From NCBI RefSeq assembly GCF_003369795.1, contig NZ_CP026730.1:7493001-7557000 (forward strand): a DNA stretch of 64,000 bases, in the 5' to 3' direction. The notes under the pieces are model-generated. The model saw only the letters and a list, made by a program, of their open reading frames with translations, had not been told where the DNA came from and ran no database searches. Numbering within the stretch: the first letter of the stretch is position 1; each line of letters opens with the position of its first letter. Made by a program: the position numbers and the translations under genes. This document shows, in pieces, positions 42,346 to 50,915 of the stretch. The stretch is from Streptomyces sp. CB09001 (GTDB taxonomy: Bacteria > Actinomycetota > Actinomycetes > Streptomycetales > Streptomycetaceae).

Positions 42346-42691
42346 CGAGGTCGAACGCCTGAGCCGCATGCCGGGATCGGTGATCGGCCCCGAGCGGGGG
42401 AGGCTCGCCGCGGACCGGCGGCGGGGCCTCGCCCAGCGGTTCTCCCGGATCTCGAACTCCATCGCACCCCCTGAGCTGGGGTATTGCGACGACCACTAGA
42501 ACTTACGGCCCCGCGGGGGCTGCCTCGCCCGGACGGCCCCATGCCTCGGCGCGTTCCCCTGGGCCGTCGAAGCACCGGGCTAGTGTCGACGGGCACGCCG
42601 CAGACCGCGGACCATTCTGTTCTCCTGTCCCACTCCACCCCGCCCCACCCCGCCCCGCACGGCCCCGTCGTCGCCGTCGTCCCGAGGGAGC
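42346..42691. other. Gap with no recognised gene
   Basis: C-rich low-complexity DNA (repeated CACCCCGCCC around 42640) precedes the SRPBCC gene. No coding, hairpin or operator signal could be supported. Confidence 0.5.
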
Positions 42692-43156
42692 GTGTTCAGC
42701 TTGGCCCGGAACCGTCGTCTGATCCTGAGTACTCCGGCCGAGGTCTGGAGCCTGCTGTCCGACGGACACCGCTACGGGGAATGGGTGACCGGCACCCAGC
42801 GGGTCCTCGCCGCGGACGCGCACTGGCCCCAGGTGGGCGCCCGGCTGCGCGTCCGGGTCGGAGCCGGCCCGCTGGTCCTCGACGACACCTGCGTCGTCCG
42901 TATCTGCGAACCCGAGCGCCGCCTGGAACTGGAGGCGAAGGCCGAACCGTTCGGCGCGGCCCGCATCGCCATGAAGCTGGTGCCCTGGGGCGACGCCACG
43001 CTCTTCGTGCTCGACTGGCACGCCTTGCGGGGCCCCGGCATCCGGATGCACGGACTGCCCGTGGACTACCTCGTCGAGGTCCGCAACGGCATGATGCTGA
43101 CCAAGCTGGCCCGGATCGCGGTCCGGGAGCACGACCGCACGCTTCAGCCGGGCTGA
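42692..43156 (+). CDS. SRPBCC-fold protein (polyketide cyclase/dehydrase-like)
   Basis: 154 aa, GTG start preceded by GAGGGAG. STPAEVWSLLSDGHRYGEWV, then GTQRVLAAD, is the START/SRPBCC entry helix and strand; VGARLRVRVGAGPLVLDDTC and LELEAKAEPFGAARIAMKL continue the grip fold. These proteins bind hydrophobic ligands. No partner gene suggests a pathway. Confidence 0.78.
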   Translation: MFSLARNRRLILSTPAEVWSLLSDGHRYGEWVTGTQRVLAADAHWPQVGARLRVRVGAGPLVLDDTCVVRICEPERRLELEAKAEPFGAARIAMKLVPWGDATLFVLDWHALRGPGIRMHGLPVDYLVEVRNGMMLTKLARIAVREHDRTLQPG

Positions 43157-43182
43157 GGGCAGAGCGGCTCGACCCGGTCCTC

Positions 43183-43222
43183 CAGAAGGCGTGCGGTTCT
43201 GACAGAAGGCGTGCCGTTCTGA
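43183..43222. repeat. 20-bp tandem direct repeat, two copies
   Basis: CAGAAGGCGTGCGGTTCTGA followed directly by a copy differing only at one base (C for G at 43215). Each unit has CAGAA/TTCTG inverted ends, so each could also fold. It lies between the convergent SRPBCC and VOC genes; a repeat or weak terminator is possible. Confidence 0.7.
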
Positions 43223-43275
43223 CCTCGCCGAGGTCCATCGGCCTGCCTCGCCTCGCGCGCCATCCCGCAGCGCTC

Positions 43276-43716
43276 TCAGCCCAGTTGTTCGGCCAGCCCG
43301 ACGATGATGCCGTCCGGTCCGCGGAGGTAGCACAGCAGGTAGCTGTCGCCGAACCGGGCGATCTCGCCGACGAGTTCGGCGCCGTGAGGGCGCAGGCGGG
43401 CGATGGTGTCCTCAAGATCGTCGACGGCGAACATGACACGGTGAGTGCCGAGGATGTTGTGTGGCCGGTTGCGCGGCCCGGCGCTGATCACCGCGGGGTT
43501 GTGGTACTTCGCCAGCTCGAGTCGGCTGTGACCGTCCGGCGTCCGGACCATCGCGATGTCGCAGCGGACCCCGTCGAGTCCGGTGCACTGGTCGGCGAAC
43601 GGGCCCTCGATCTCCGCTCTGCCCTCCAGCTCCATACCGAGTTCCACGAAGAACGCGACGGCGGCATCCAGGTCCTCGACGACGATGCCGACGTTGTCCA
43701 TCCGCTGAATCCCCAT
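43276..43716 (-). CDS. VOC/glyoxalase-fold protein
   Basis: 146 aa; the ATG at 43716 has AAGGAG 6 bp upstream. Two beta-alpha-beta units: MDNVGIVVEDLDAAVAFFVE and HRVMFAVDDLEDTIARLRPH, with LRGPDGIIVGLAEQLG at the end. Resembles methylmalonyl-CoA epimerase/bleomycin-resistance-like VOC proteins. No specific substrate can be inferred. Confidence 0.85.
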   Translation of the reverse strand: MGIQRMDNVGIVVEDLDAAVAFFVELGMELEGRAEIEGPFADQCTGLDGVRCDIAMVRTPDGHSRLELAKYHNPAVISAGPRNRPHNILGTHRVMFAVDDLEDTIARLRPHGAELVGEIARFGDSYLLCYLRGPDGIIVGLAEQLG

Positions 43717-43907
43717 GCTGGTCTCCTTCTGCCTCGAGCGGCCGGAAATGGCCGCCCATGTGCCTGGGACGGAGCCGACGGCACGATCTCGACATCGCGA
43801 CGGCGGCACCACTTGTCCCCGGGCCGCGACAATAGGACATGGGGCAGGACAATCGGGCCGATGAGGGCCCCTGACCCGGCATGGGTCTTTGGTGTCGTGC
43901 GCCGGGG

Positions 43908-44324
43908 TCACATGTAGATCGTGGACAGGTAGATCTCGTCCACTCCGGTGATCCCCTTGATCCCGTCCGTGCCGGCCGAGGGGTCGACGTCGAACTCGAT
44001 GTGGTTGTCGCCCCAGCCGGCCGTCGCGACGGTCGAGATCTTGACACCGGAGGCCGTCTTCCAGCCGATGTCCCACATCACGAGGACGGCGCCGAACGCG
44101 GTGCAGTGGAGGTCGCCGTAGGCCCGGGCGGAGCCGTCCTCGTTGACGCACACGGTGATCGTTCCGTAGCCCTTGCTCACCTCCTTGGTCTCGGTGACGC
44201 AGCCCGGCGTCGCCGACGCGGTGGCGGCCGGCGCGGTGACGGCCGAGGCGGCGGGTGCGGCGGCGACGGACGCGCTGCCGAGGAGAACTGCGGAGAGCAG
44301 GGCAGGGGCGAGCTTCTTCTTCAC
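43908..44324 (-). CDS. Small secreted protein of unknown function
   Basis: 138 aa from a GTG at 44324 with GGAAGG about 7 bp upstream. The signal peptide MKKKLAPALLSAVLLGSASV ends near AAPAASA. The mature part contains two Cys (PGCVTETKEV, TVCVNEDGSA) plus a third in DLHCTAFG, with a beta-rich composition and no recognised family. It is probably exported by Sec. Monocistronic. Confidence 0.7.
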   Translation of the reverse strand: MKKKLAPALLSAVLLGSASVAAAPAASAVTAPAATASATPGCVTETKEVSKGYGTITVCVNEDGSARAYGDLHCTAFGAVLVMWDIGWKTASGVKISTVATAGWGDNHIEFDVDPSAGTDGIKGITGVDEIYLSTIYM

Positions 44325-44913
44325 GGGATGCCTTCCACCGAACATGACAGGGTCACCGTGAAGCTAGCCGCAGTCGTTATCGTCGGAATATCCGGACCTT
44401 TCGGACCGGACTCCGTGTCGCCGCGCGGGCTTCGGTGAGGGCTCGCTGCCTGAGGTTGCCGCCGAACAACCGCATCATGGCGGCGGCCAAGACGTCATTC
44501 CTGCCGATGGTCCGTCCATCCGATGGCCCGTCCGCCCCCGCCGCGGGTGGCCACGGCCCCGGGGGAATCCTTGTGCAAGGGGGCGGGGGCCGGTTCGCCC
44601 GACATCACTCGGCCGACCGTACCGAAACGTTTGACCCGCCCTCGCGGACGACCGTGGCCGCGTCCCGGGCGAGGTCCGTCAGGAACACGCTCGCGATTCC
44701 GTCCAGGTCGCGGACCATCGCCGGGACGGCCGACGTTCCGGGCGTACATCGGAAGAAGCGCGCCCTGCCGGCGAAGTTGTCAGAGGCTCACACTTCACCA
44801 GCGGACCCGCTCTCTGCCCCGTCCTCCGCCGAAGCGGCACCCGGTGAAGCGCGCCGCTACCTGGTCCCGTCAACGGCTTCGGCACGTCGCCGATGCCCGG
44901 ACCTGCCTCGGTG
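44325..44913. other. Gap with no convincing gene
   Basis: No frame with family resemblance. On the minus strand around 44605-44730 a stretch reads PAMVRDLDGIASVFLTDLAR then DAATVVREGG and stops; it could be the tail of a lost gene but has no assignable domain. Nothing else supported. Confidence 0.45.
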
Positions 44914-45570
44914 TCACGGTCGCGTGCCTTGCTCCGCGGCGTCGAACGCGGGCGCGAGCGGGGCCAGTGTCGTGCGGAGCTGGTCGGGCAGCGAACCGGA
45001 GGGCACGACCAGTCCTCCGGCGGCGAAACGCCCGGCGGACGACGCGATTCCGGCAGGCCGCAGCCAGGCCTCCAGCGCGATGCGCACCGCCGCGGTCACG
45101 CTTGCCGCGAGGACGCGGGCCGTGTGGGTTTCGGTGTCTCCCAGGCGTTCGGCGATCACCGCTGCGAGAGGAAGCTCGATGCCGGCGGTGCTGTCGAGGA
45201 ACGCGTGGCGCAGCGCGGTCCAGGTGGTGATCAGCAGCAGCGCCCGGTGGTCGCGCTCGCCGGTGTTCGTGTACTGCTCGACCACCGCCTCGGTGACCGC
45301 GTCGACCAGGCGAACTCCTGCGGACCGGGCCGCGACCGCCGCCGCGATGCGCGCCTCCCGGTCCGCGGTCACCGCGGAGACGATCGCCTGCTCGCGGCTG
45401 GCGAAGTAGTTGTTGTAGGTGCGGGGCGAGACCCCGGCCGCCTCGGCGATGTCCTCGACCCGTACCTGGTCCGGTCCGCGCTCCACGGCCAGGCGGAGAG
45501 CTGCTTCGCGCAGCGCCTCGCGCGTGGCCTGCTTCTTCCGCTCCCGCAACCCTGGTGGTGGTGTCGTCAC
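44914..45570 (-). CDS. TetR-family regulator
   Basis: 218 aa from a GTG at 45570. LRERKKQATREALREAALRL, then VEDIAEAAGVSPRTYNNYFA, then SREQAIVSAV is the TetR HTH; the NNYF form is common in the AcrR-like MftR group. Divergent from the TIM-barrel protein gene, with three evenly spaced TGCGTnCACGCA-like boxes between them, which it probably binds. Confidence 0.88.
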   Translation of the reverse strand: MTTPPPGLRERKKQATREALREAALRLAVERGPDQVRVEDIAEAAGVSPRTYNNYFASREQAIVSAVTADREARIAAAVAARSAGVRLVDAVTEAVVEQYTNTGERDHRALLLITTWTALRHAFLDSTAGIELPLAAVIAERLGDTETHTARVLAASVTAAVRIALEAWLRPAGIASSAGRFAAGGLVVPSGSLPDQLRTTLAPLAPAFDAAEQGTRP

Positions 45571-45593
45571 CGGGTCAGCGTCCCACGCGTGAC

Positions 45594-45637
45594 TGCGTGC
45601 ACGCAAACTTGCGTACCCGTAAATTTGCGTACACGCA
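45594..45637. promoter_or_regulatory. Three operator-like boxes at 16-bp spacing
   Basis: TGCGTGCACGCA at 45594, TGCGTACCCGTA at 45610 and TGCGTACACGCA at 45626. The outer two are perfect or near-perfect palindromes, the middle one degenerate. The 16-bp pitch (about one and a half helical turns) suggests side-by-side binding of dimers of the adjacent TetR between the divergent genes. Confidence 0.72.
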
Positions 45638-45688
45638 TGTTTTCTGTCAGCCTCGACCCGCCGGGGCGACAGAGAGGACAGCGGCAGC

Positions 45689-46714
45689 ATGCGAGCAAGA
45701 GGAATGACCTACGACACCGGATTCGTCGTGCACGGCCGGACATCCCGCGAGCACTTCGACCCCGCGGTGGTCCGGCGCGAGCTCGCCATCATCCGCGACG
45801 ACCTGAACTGCAACGCGGTCCAGATCATCGGCGGCGACCCGGACCGCCTGGAGCTGGCCGCCGGTGCCGCCGCCGAGCTCGGCCTGGAGATCTGGTTCTC
45901 GCCCTACCCGCTGGAACTGGATCCTGAGCCGATCCTCACGCTCTTCCGTGACTGCGCGGAGCGAGCCGAACGGCTCCGGCAGCGGGGAGCCACCGTCGTG
46001 TTCGTCGCGGGGGTCGAGCTGAGCGTGATGAACCGCGGGTTCCTGTCCGGGGACAGCCCCGAGGAGCGGGTCGGGCTGCTGATGCGCCGACCCGAGCGGC
46101 GGGCCGAAGCGATGCGCGAACTCGGCGTGCGCATCAACGCGTTCCTCCGCGAGGCCGCGGCCACGGTCCGCGAGCGCTTCCAGGGCAGGCTCACCTACGC
46201 ATCCATCCAGTTCGAGCAGATCGACTGGGCCCCGTTCGACATGGTGACGTACGAACTGATCCGTTCCGCCGAAGTCGCCGACCGTTTCCGAGACGCGGTG
46301 CGCACCCTGGCCCAAGGTCCGAAGCCGCTCGCCATCACCGGGTTCGGCACCGCGGCCTACCGCGGTGCGGGAGACCGTGGCGGGCGGGTGCTGGAAGTGG
46401 TTGAGCACGATCCGGAGACCAGGGTCCCGGTACGGCTGAACGGCGTGTACGAGCGGGACGAGGCCGGCCAGGCCGCATACCTGAGCGAACTGCTGGAGAT
46501 CTTCGAGACCGAGGGCGTGGACAGCGCGTTCGTGTTCCTGTTCGCCCTGCCCGGCTACCCGCACCGTCCGGACGGTGACCCAAGGGACGACTTGGACCGG
46601 GCCGGCCTGGGCATCGTGAAACTCCTCGAAGGGCACCGGGGACAGACCTACCCCGACATGGAATGGGAACCCAAGGCCGCCTTCACTGCCGTGGCGCAGC
46701 GGTATCGGCGGTGA
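45689..46714 (+). CDS. TIM-barrel-like protein of unknown function
   Basis: 341 aa. RGMTYDTGFVVHGRTSREHF, then LNCNAVQIIGGDPDRLELAA, then LGLEIWFSPYPLELDPEPIL look like successive beta-alpha units of a TIM barrel, with QFEQIDWAPFDMVTYELIRS, KPLAITGFGTAAYRGAGDRG and FVFLFALPGYPHRPDGDP later. Related actinobacterial proteins are sometimes labelled abortive-infection proteins, but I see no support for a phage-defence role here. The pattern of acidic residues at strand ends suggests a glycosidase-like or metal enzyme. Controlled, by position, by the divergent TetR. Confidence 0.7.
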   Translation: MRARGMTYDTGFVVHGRTSREHFDPAVVRRELAIIRDDLNCNAVQIIGGDPDRLELAAGAAAELGLEIWFSPYPLELDPEPILTLFRDCAERAERLRQRGATVVFVAGVELSVMNRGFLSGDSPEERVGLLMRRPERRAEAMRELGVRINAFLREAAATVRERFQGRLTYASIQFEQIDWAPFDMVTYELIRSAEVADRFRDAVRTLAQGPKPLAITGFGTAAYRGAGDRGGRVLEVVEHDPETRVPVRLNGVYERDEAGQAAYLSELLEIFETEGVDSAFVFLFALPGYPHRPDGDPRDDLDRAGLGIVKLLEGHRGQTYPDMEWEPKAAFTAVAQRYRR

Positions 46715-46817
46715 CGGGCCCCGCGTACGGCAGCGAGCACGGCCGACGCTGTGCGCACGGCGTCAAGCCGGAAGAAATCCGTTGTCGCACCGTCGCCGAA
46801 GTCGCATGCTTCGGGGT

Positions 46818-47327
46818 GTGACCACTGCAGACGACTTCCCCTGTACCACCGTCACCACGCGTGTGACCGTACGCGATTTGCTGCCCGAGGACGTGCCGGC
46901 GTGCACGTGGTCCGGCTCGGTCACCCACCTGCGCCACGTAGAGCGAGAGCTGACACGCGCTGCGGCGGGAGAGGTGGACTACCTGGCCGTCTGCACCCCC
47001 GTAGACCTGCCGGTGGCGATCGGCGGCATCGACTATCAGGTCTCCAAGGGAGCCGGAACCTTGTGGCAGCTCGCCGTCCTGCCGGCGCTGCAGTCCTGCG
47101 GTTTGGGAACGCTGCTCGTCCGCGCTGCCGAAGAACGAATCCGGTACCGCGGGCTCCGTAGGGCCGAACTCGCTGTGGAGGAGGACAACCCCCGGGCCCG
47201 AGCCCTGTACGAGCGCCTGGGCTACGTCGCGTACGGCCGCGAACCGGACGCTTGGGACGAGGAAGGACCCGACGGATCGATCCGTCGCCATGAGACCATG
47301 TGCACCCTCATGGGAAAGAGCCTCTGA
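46818..47327 (+). CDS. GNAT acetyltransferase
   Basis: 169 aa from a GTG at 46818. VRDLLPEDVPACTWSGSVTH opens the fold; GTLWQLAVLPALQSCGLGTL is the acetyl-CoA binding loop (Q/RxxGxG/A) and ELAVEEDNPRARALYERLGY the C-terminal signature. Substrate unknown. A strong inverted repeat begins just after the stop. Confidence 0.85.
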   Translation: MTTADDFPCTTVTTRVTVRDLLPEDVPACTWSGSVTHLRHVERELTRAAAGEVDYLAVCTPVDLPVAIGGIDYQVSKGAGTLWQLAVLPALQSCGLGTLLVRAAEERIRYRGLRRAELAVEEDNPRARALYERLGYVAYGREPDAWDEEGPDGSIRRHETMCTLMGKSL

Positions 47328-47374
47328 GGGCTTTGGAGGAGATGTCCGCGAAGGAGCCCCCGCCTCCAAAGCCC
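47328..47374. terminator. 12-bp inverted repeat after the GNAT gene
   Basis: GGGCTTTGGAGG (47328-47339) and CCTCCAAAGCCC (47363-47374) are exact complements around a 23-nt loop, starting one base after the GNAT stop. No T-run follows, so it could be a factor-aided terminator or the trace of an element end; recombinase and regulator remnants lie directly to its right. Confidence 0.5.
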
Positions 47375-47381
47375 AGGGACG

Positions 47382-47538
47382 GCCCTCGACTACCTGCGCG
47401 AGAGCGACACCCTCGTCGTCCCGTCGCTGGACCGGCTCGGCCGCTCCATCCAGGACCTCATCGCGATCGTGTCCGGCCTGCGCAAGCGTGGCGTCGGCTT
47501 CACCTCGCTGCACGAGGCGCTCGACACGACCACGCCTG
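47382..47538 (+). pseudogene. Serine recombinase (resolvase) fragment
   Basis: An open stretch reading ALDYLRESDTLVVPSLDRLG, then RSIQDLIAIVSGLRKRGVGF, then TSLHEALDTTTPGG. This is the central part of the catalytic domain of resolvase/invertase recombinases (D-x-L-x-V-x-x-L-D-R-L-G-R-S). The N-terminal catalytic Ser region and all DNA-binding parts are gone. Confidence 0.82.
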
Positions 47539-47690
47539 GCGGACCTGGTCGCGGCCCAGGTCGCCGCGCACGCACCGGTCCTATCGAAGTGGCGAGTCAG
47601 CGCCCTGGGCGACAACGCGGTGGCGGACGGCTGCATGGCCGTCGGCTACGACCGCCTCACCACCTCAGCCTTGGACTGGCTCGGCCCAGC
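47536..47690 (+). pseudogene. Possible ROK-family regulator C-terminal fragment
   Basis: In another frame directly abutting the recombinase fragment: LADLVAAQVAAHAPVLSKWR, then VSALGDNAVADGCMAVGYDR. The RVSALGDNAVADG pattern recalls the end of ROK repressors/kinases. The join to the recombinase piece is abrupt, so an old deletion or insertion probably fused two broken genes. Confidence 0.4.
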
Positions 47691-48605
47691 TCAGGTTCCG
47701 GCCATGGTGATGACCAGTTTGCCGCCCTTCGGGCGCTGCTCGCGCTCCAGCTCCGTCAGGGCCTGAATCGCCTCGGCCAACGGGACCGTACGGGCGATGG
47801 GTAGGCGCAGGGTCCGGGCCACCTCCTCCAGGTCGGAGGTGACCAGCCGACCCATCATCGCCCGGAACGGTCCGGGCAGGGCGCTCCTGATCATTTTGGC
47901 CGGGGTCGGGACGATGTCGACGATGGTTCCGCGGGGCTTCAGCAGCGTTCGGGCCGCGGCGAAGGGTAGCATGCCGGGCGTGTCGAAGACGAGATCGAAC
48001 CGTCCCGCGAGGGCGGCCGGGTCGAAGCCGAAACCCACGACCGGTTCGACGCCGAGCTCGCGGGCCCCGTCAGCCGCGGTGTCGCGGCAGCTGCCGGCAA
48101 CCGAGGCTCCCCGCGCCTGGGCAAACTGGACGGCGGCCCGGCCCACCCCGCCCAGGCACCCGTTGACGAAGACCGCTTGCCCAGGCCGGACCTCCGCGGT
48201 GGCCTGGTAGGCGGTCACGCCCACGGTCGGCAGCGCGGCGGCCCGCTCGTACGAAAGGTCCACCGGTTTGAACACGACCGCCTTCTCTGGGGCCGTCACC
48301 ATCTCGGCGAACGCCCCCGCCTGCCGGAACCGAGCCACGCCGAGTACCGCGTCGCTGGCCTTCAGGCGGGTGACGCCGGCGCCGACCGCCTCGACGACTC
48401 CGGCGAAGTCGTGCCCCATCGCCCGGGGAAAGGAGCGACCGGTCATCAGCTTCATCTCGCCGTTGCGCATCTTCCAGTCCAGCGCGTTGGAAGCCGCCGC
48501 CCGGACGCGGACGAGAACCTCATCCGGACCCGGTCGTGGTGGCTCGAAATCTGCCAGCCGCATCACCTCTGGGCCGCCGTAGCGGTCGTACTGAAGGCGC
48601 TTCAC
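47691..48605 (-). CDS. Quinone oxidoreductase-like medium-chain dehydrogenase
   Basis: 304 aa, GTG start overlapping the stop of the cupin gene upstream (GTGA). RYGGPEVMRLADFEPPRPGP, then VRAAASNALDWKMRNG, then AMGHDFAGVVEAVGAGVTRL form the GroES-like half; VFVNGCLGGVGRAAVQFAQA is the NADPH-binding motif. No structural-zinc cysteine cluster, as in NADPH:quinone reductases. Forms an operon with the cupin, divergent-free, and with AraC just upstream in the same direction. Confidence 0.88.
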   Translation of the reverse strand: MKRLQYDRYGGPEVMRLADFEPPRPGPDEVLVRVRAAASNALDWKMRNGEMKLMTGRSFPRAMGHDFAGVVEAVGAGVTRLKASDAVLGVARFRQAGAFAEMVTAPEKAVVFKPVDLSYERAAALPTVGVTAYQATAEVRPGQAVFVNGCLGGVGRAAVQFAQARGASVAGSCRDTAADGARELGVEPVVGFGFDPAALAGRFDLVFDTPGMLPFAAARTLLKPRGTIVDIVPTPAKMIRSALPGPFRAMMGRLVTSDLEEVARTLRLPIARTVPLAEAIQALTELEREQRPKGGKLVITMAGT

Positions 48606-49063
48606 GAGGCGTATTCGTTCGAGATCTCGGTGGCGTAGTTCTTCCAGAGCGGTTGCATGGTCTCGGCGTTGACTGGCTGCCCGGAATCGATCATGGCCTT
48701 GAAGTCGCGGAAGTACTGCACGTACAGGTCCGGCGTGAACGTGTTCAGCATGACTGCGTTCTCGTCGCCGACGTTGGCGAACGTGTGCGGCGCCCCGGTC
48801 GGCACGATGACCCAGGTGCCCGGCCCGGCGTCGTATTGGTCCTCGCCGACGGTGAACCGGAACGTTCCCGCCAGCACGTAGAAGCCCTCGTCGTGCTGGG
48901 CGTGGCGGTGCTGCAACGGGCTCGGGGTGCCCGGTGGAATAGTGACCTCGGCGAACCCCAGCCGGTGGTCGGTGTGCTCGCCGTTCTCCAGGATCCGGAT
49001 CTGCTGCGCCCCGCTGCCGAGGATCTCGCCCTCACCGGGGCGGACGATGTTTACCTTCGCCAC
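48602..49063 (-). CDS. Cupin-domain protein
   Basis: 153-aa single cupin. Motif 1 reads PLQHRHAQHDEGFYVLAGTF (His-His-Glu metal ligands) and motif 2 GTWVIVPTGAPHTFANVGDE (final His). Quercetinase-like in pattern: it could be a small dioxygenase or sensor. Co-transcribed with the oxidoreductase it overlaps; the AraC gene lies 11 bp upstream in the same direction, so all three may form one unit. Confidence 0.87.
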   Translation of the reverse strand: MAKVNIVRPGEGEILGSGAQQIRILENGEHTDHRLGFAEVTIPPGTPSPLQHRHAQHDEGFYVLAGTFRFTVGEDQYDAGPGTWVIVPTGAPHTFANVGDENAVMLNTFTPDLYVQYFRDFKAMIDSGQPVNAETMQPLWKNYATEISNEYAS

Positions 49064-49074
49064 GACTTTCCTGT

Positions 49075-50028
49075 CTATTGCCGGCCTTGGTGACCACCAT
49101 CCTGTTCCGGGCCGGCTGTGCGCGTCTTGGTCGCCCGTGCACGGTTACTGGTTACCAGTGCACGGGCGTTGTAGCCGTACGTCGTCTTGAAGAGCTTGCT
49201 GAAATGGGCGGGATCGGAGAATCCCCACCGGGCGGCCACGGCGGTGACCGTACGTCCGCTTCCGGTCAGCTCAGCCCGGCAACGCTCAAGGCGGCGACGG
49301 CGGATCAGGGCCGCGACGGTAAGCGGCTGATCCTCGAACAGCTTGTGCAGCCGGCGTACGGAAATGTGGTGGGCGGCGGCGATGCTGGGCGGGGACAGAT
49401 CGGGATCAGTCAGCCGGGCCTCGATGTAGCCGGAGATCCGGTCCCGCAGCCGCTCGTCCGGGGCCGGTTGTCCGTCGCCCAACCGGGCCTCCAGCGCGAC
49501 CGCGATCAGCTCGACGACGGCCGCCGCCGACCTCAGCGCCTCCGCCTCGCGGAACTCGGTCGCCGACCGCGCCGACTCCCGAGCCAGCACGGAGACGAGA
49601 GCGCCCGGGCCGTGACTGCCGTCGATGCGTACGCCGATGAGCCGGTCGATCTGCGCGGGCCGGATCCGAAGCTCCCGGCGCGGAACCAGGATGGTGACGT
49701 GCGCCGCGGCGGTGCTCTCGAACCGGATCGTACGCGTGGGATCGAGCAGCACCAGGTCGGCCGGCCCGAGTTCGGCGTCGCCGCGCCCCTGCTTGATCCG
49801 CGTCTGGCCCCGGGTCATAACCTTGATCGCCAGGTTCTCGCCGTCGGAGGCGGCACGCTCCCGCCCGATGCAGGAGCTCTCGGGAGTGGCGAGGGAGACC
49901 AGCCGCAGCGGCCCGAGGTCACGGGTGGCGATCCGGCCCTGGAAGCCGGCCCCGGCCAGCTTGTTGACCAGCGGCGGAAACCCGCTGGCGGCCAGCTCGT
50001 CCTGGAACGTCTCAAGGTTGCCGATCAC
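49075..50028 (-). CDS. AraC-family regulator
   Basis: 317 aa. The N-terminal part (residues ~40-170) is of the AraC-binding-domain-like type (AELGPADLVLLDPTRTIRF). The two C-terminal helix-turn-helices read IAAAHHISVRRLHKLFEDQP and VAARWGFSDPAHFSKLFKTT, with YNARA following. It is the first gene of the AraC-cupin-oxidoreductase group and likely controls it. Confidence 0.9.
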   Translation of the reverse strand: MIGNLETFQDELAASGFPPLVNKLAGAGFQGRIATRDLGPLRLVSLATPESSCIGRERAASDGENLAIKVMTRGQTRIKQGRGDAELGPADLVLLDPTRTIRFESTAAAHVTILVPRRELRIRPAQIDRLIGVRIDGSHGPGALVSVLARESARSATEFREAEALRSAAAVVELIAVALEARLGDGQPAPDERLRDRISGYIEARLTDPDLSPPSIAAAHHISVRRLHKLFEDQPLTVAALIRRRRLERCRAELTGSGRTVTAVAARWGFSDPAHFSKLFKTTYGYNARALVTSNRARATKTRTAGPEQDGGHQGRQ

Positions 50029-50149
50029 CGGTCAACGATAACGCCGACACTCCGGTGGGGCACGGTGTTCGGCTGGGGTTACAGCGGCGCAGGCCCGCGT
50101 CTGTTCTCCCCCGGGCCTGATGTGATGGGTGAATGCCTCGGCCGGTGAG

Positions 50150-50410
50150 TACGCAGAGTTGATGACTGGCTCCCAGGCCGCCGTCGCACTGTCCTGCGTG
50201 TCTCGGCGGATGGGCGCGTACCTGCCGGTGGGCAGGAACCGGTCGCGCGCCCGAACCATGGCCGCGTCGTCTCCGCTGATGGCGCGGGTGCCGGTCAGGA
50301 GGCTGACATAGCCATGGCGGGCGATATCGAAGGTGTGGCCCGCGCCGGGCAGCGCAGTGCGCCATGGCCGAAGTGGACGCGGTCGCGGCACGTCGGGCAG
50401 CGCAGCAGGC
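50150..50410 (-). pseudogene. Truncated, frameshifted RlmA/TlrB-type 23S rRNA methyltransferase
   Basis: Reading leftward, one frame gives LRCPTCRDRVHFGHGALRCP (the N-terminal zinc-finger region), and after about 50343 the adjacent frame continues GHTFDIARHGYVSLLTGTRA, then AMVRARDRFLPTGRYAPIR. Removing two bases (CG) at GCGCGGGCC would join them as RCPAGHTFDIARHGYV. The SAM domain that should follow is absent. Intact relatives methylate 23S rRNA G745/G748 and can give macrolide resistance. Confidence 0.8.
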
Positions 50411-50433
50411 CGAGGAAGTGGGCGAGGGCAGGC

Positions 50434-50645
50434 GGCCTGCAACGGCCCTTCCTGGCCGCCCTGCCACAGGGCGGCCAGGGCCAGGCCTTCGGTCTGCTCG
50501 GCTCCGGCAGCATGACGCTGCAGGGCGTCGGGCCGGTCTGCTTCGGCTCGGTGGTCGCAGGCCTCGGAACGGGCGGCGCGATGGCCCTGGCGGGCGGTGC
50601 GGCCGTGCTTACCGCCGGCTGGATGCACACCTGGCATCCGCACAC
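50434..50645 (+). pseudogene. C-terminal fragment of an MFS transporter
   Basis: Frame reading GLQRPFLAALPQGGQGQAFG, then LLGSGSMTLQGVGPVCFGSV, then GTGGAMALAGGAAVLTAGWM: the penultimate and last helices of a DHA-type MFS permease (RGQAFGLxGSGLMxxQGxGP pattern). It is head-to-head with the broken methyltransferase; the rest of the transporter is missing. Confidence 0.75.
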
Positions 50646-50915
50646 CTTCCCGGTCCCCGGTCTCCACTGCTCGACGGGATCGGAGGACGGCACCGAACAG
50701 CATGCCTGTTGTTCTCCTGCGCAATAACGCGCGGAGAGCAGTTGGGCTCGGCATCCCGTCCCTGCGCGTGACGAGGGGCGGCCCCCGCTGACGGGCGGAG
50801 GGTGCCGGACGCAAGCCGGGCCCGGTCTCCGACCGCGCGGCCCGTCACCGGTCGGGTCGGCGGACCACGTACGGAATCTTGAGAATACGAACAGACCATG
50901 GAAGGTTCATGCCGC

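Noticed and set aside
42600..42680. CACCCCGCCC repeats as a regulatory array
   Set aside because: Low-complexity C-rich DNA is common in this genome type; no spacing or symmetry suggests protein binding.
45689..46714. Phage-defence (abortive infection) gene
   Set aside because: The label is used for some relatives, but no nuclease, NTPase or toxin motif and no defence neighbours were seen.
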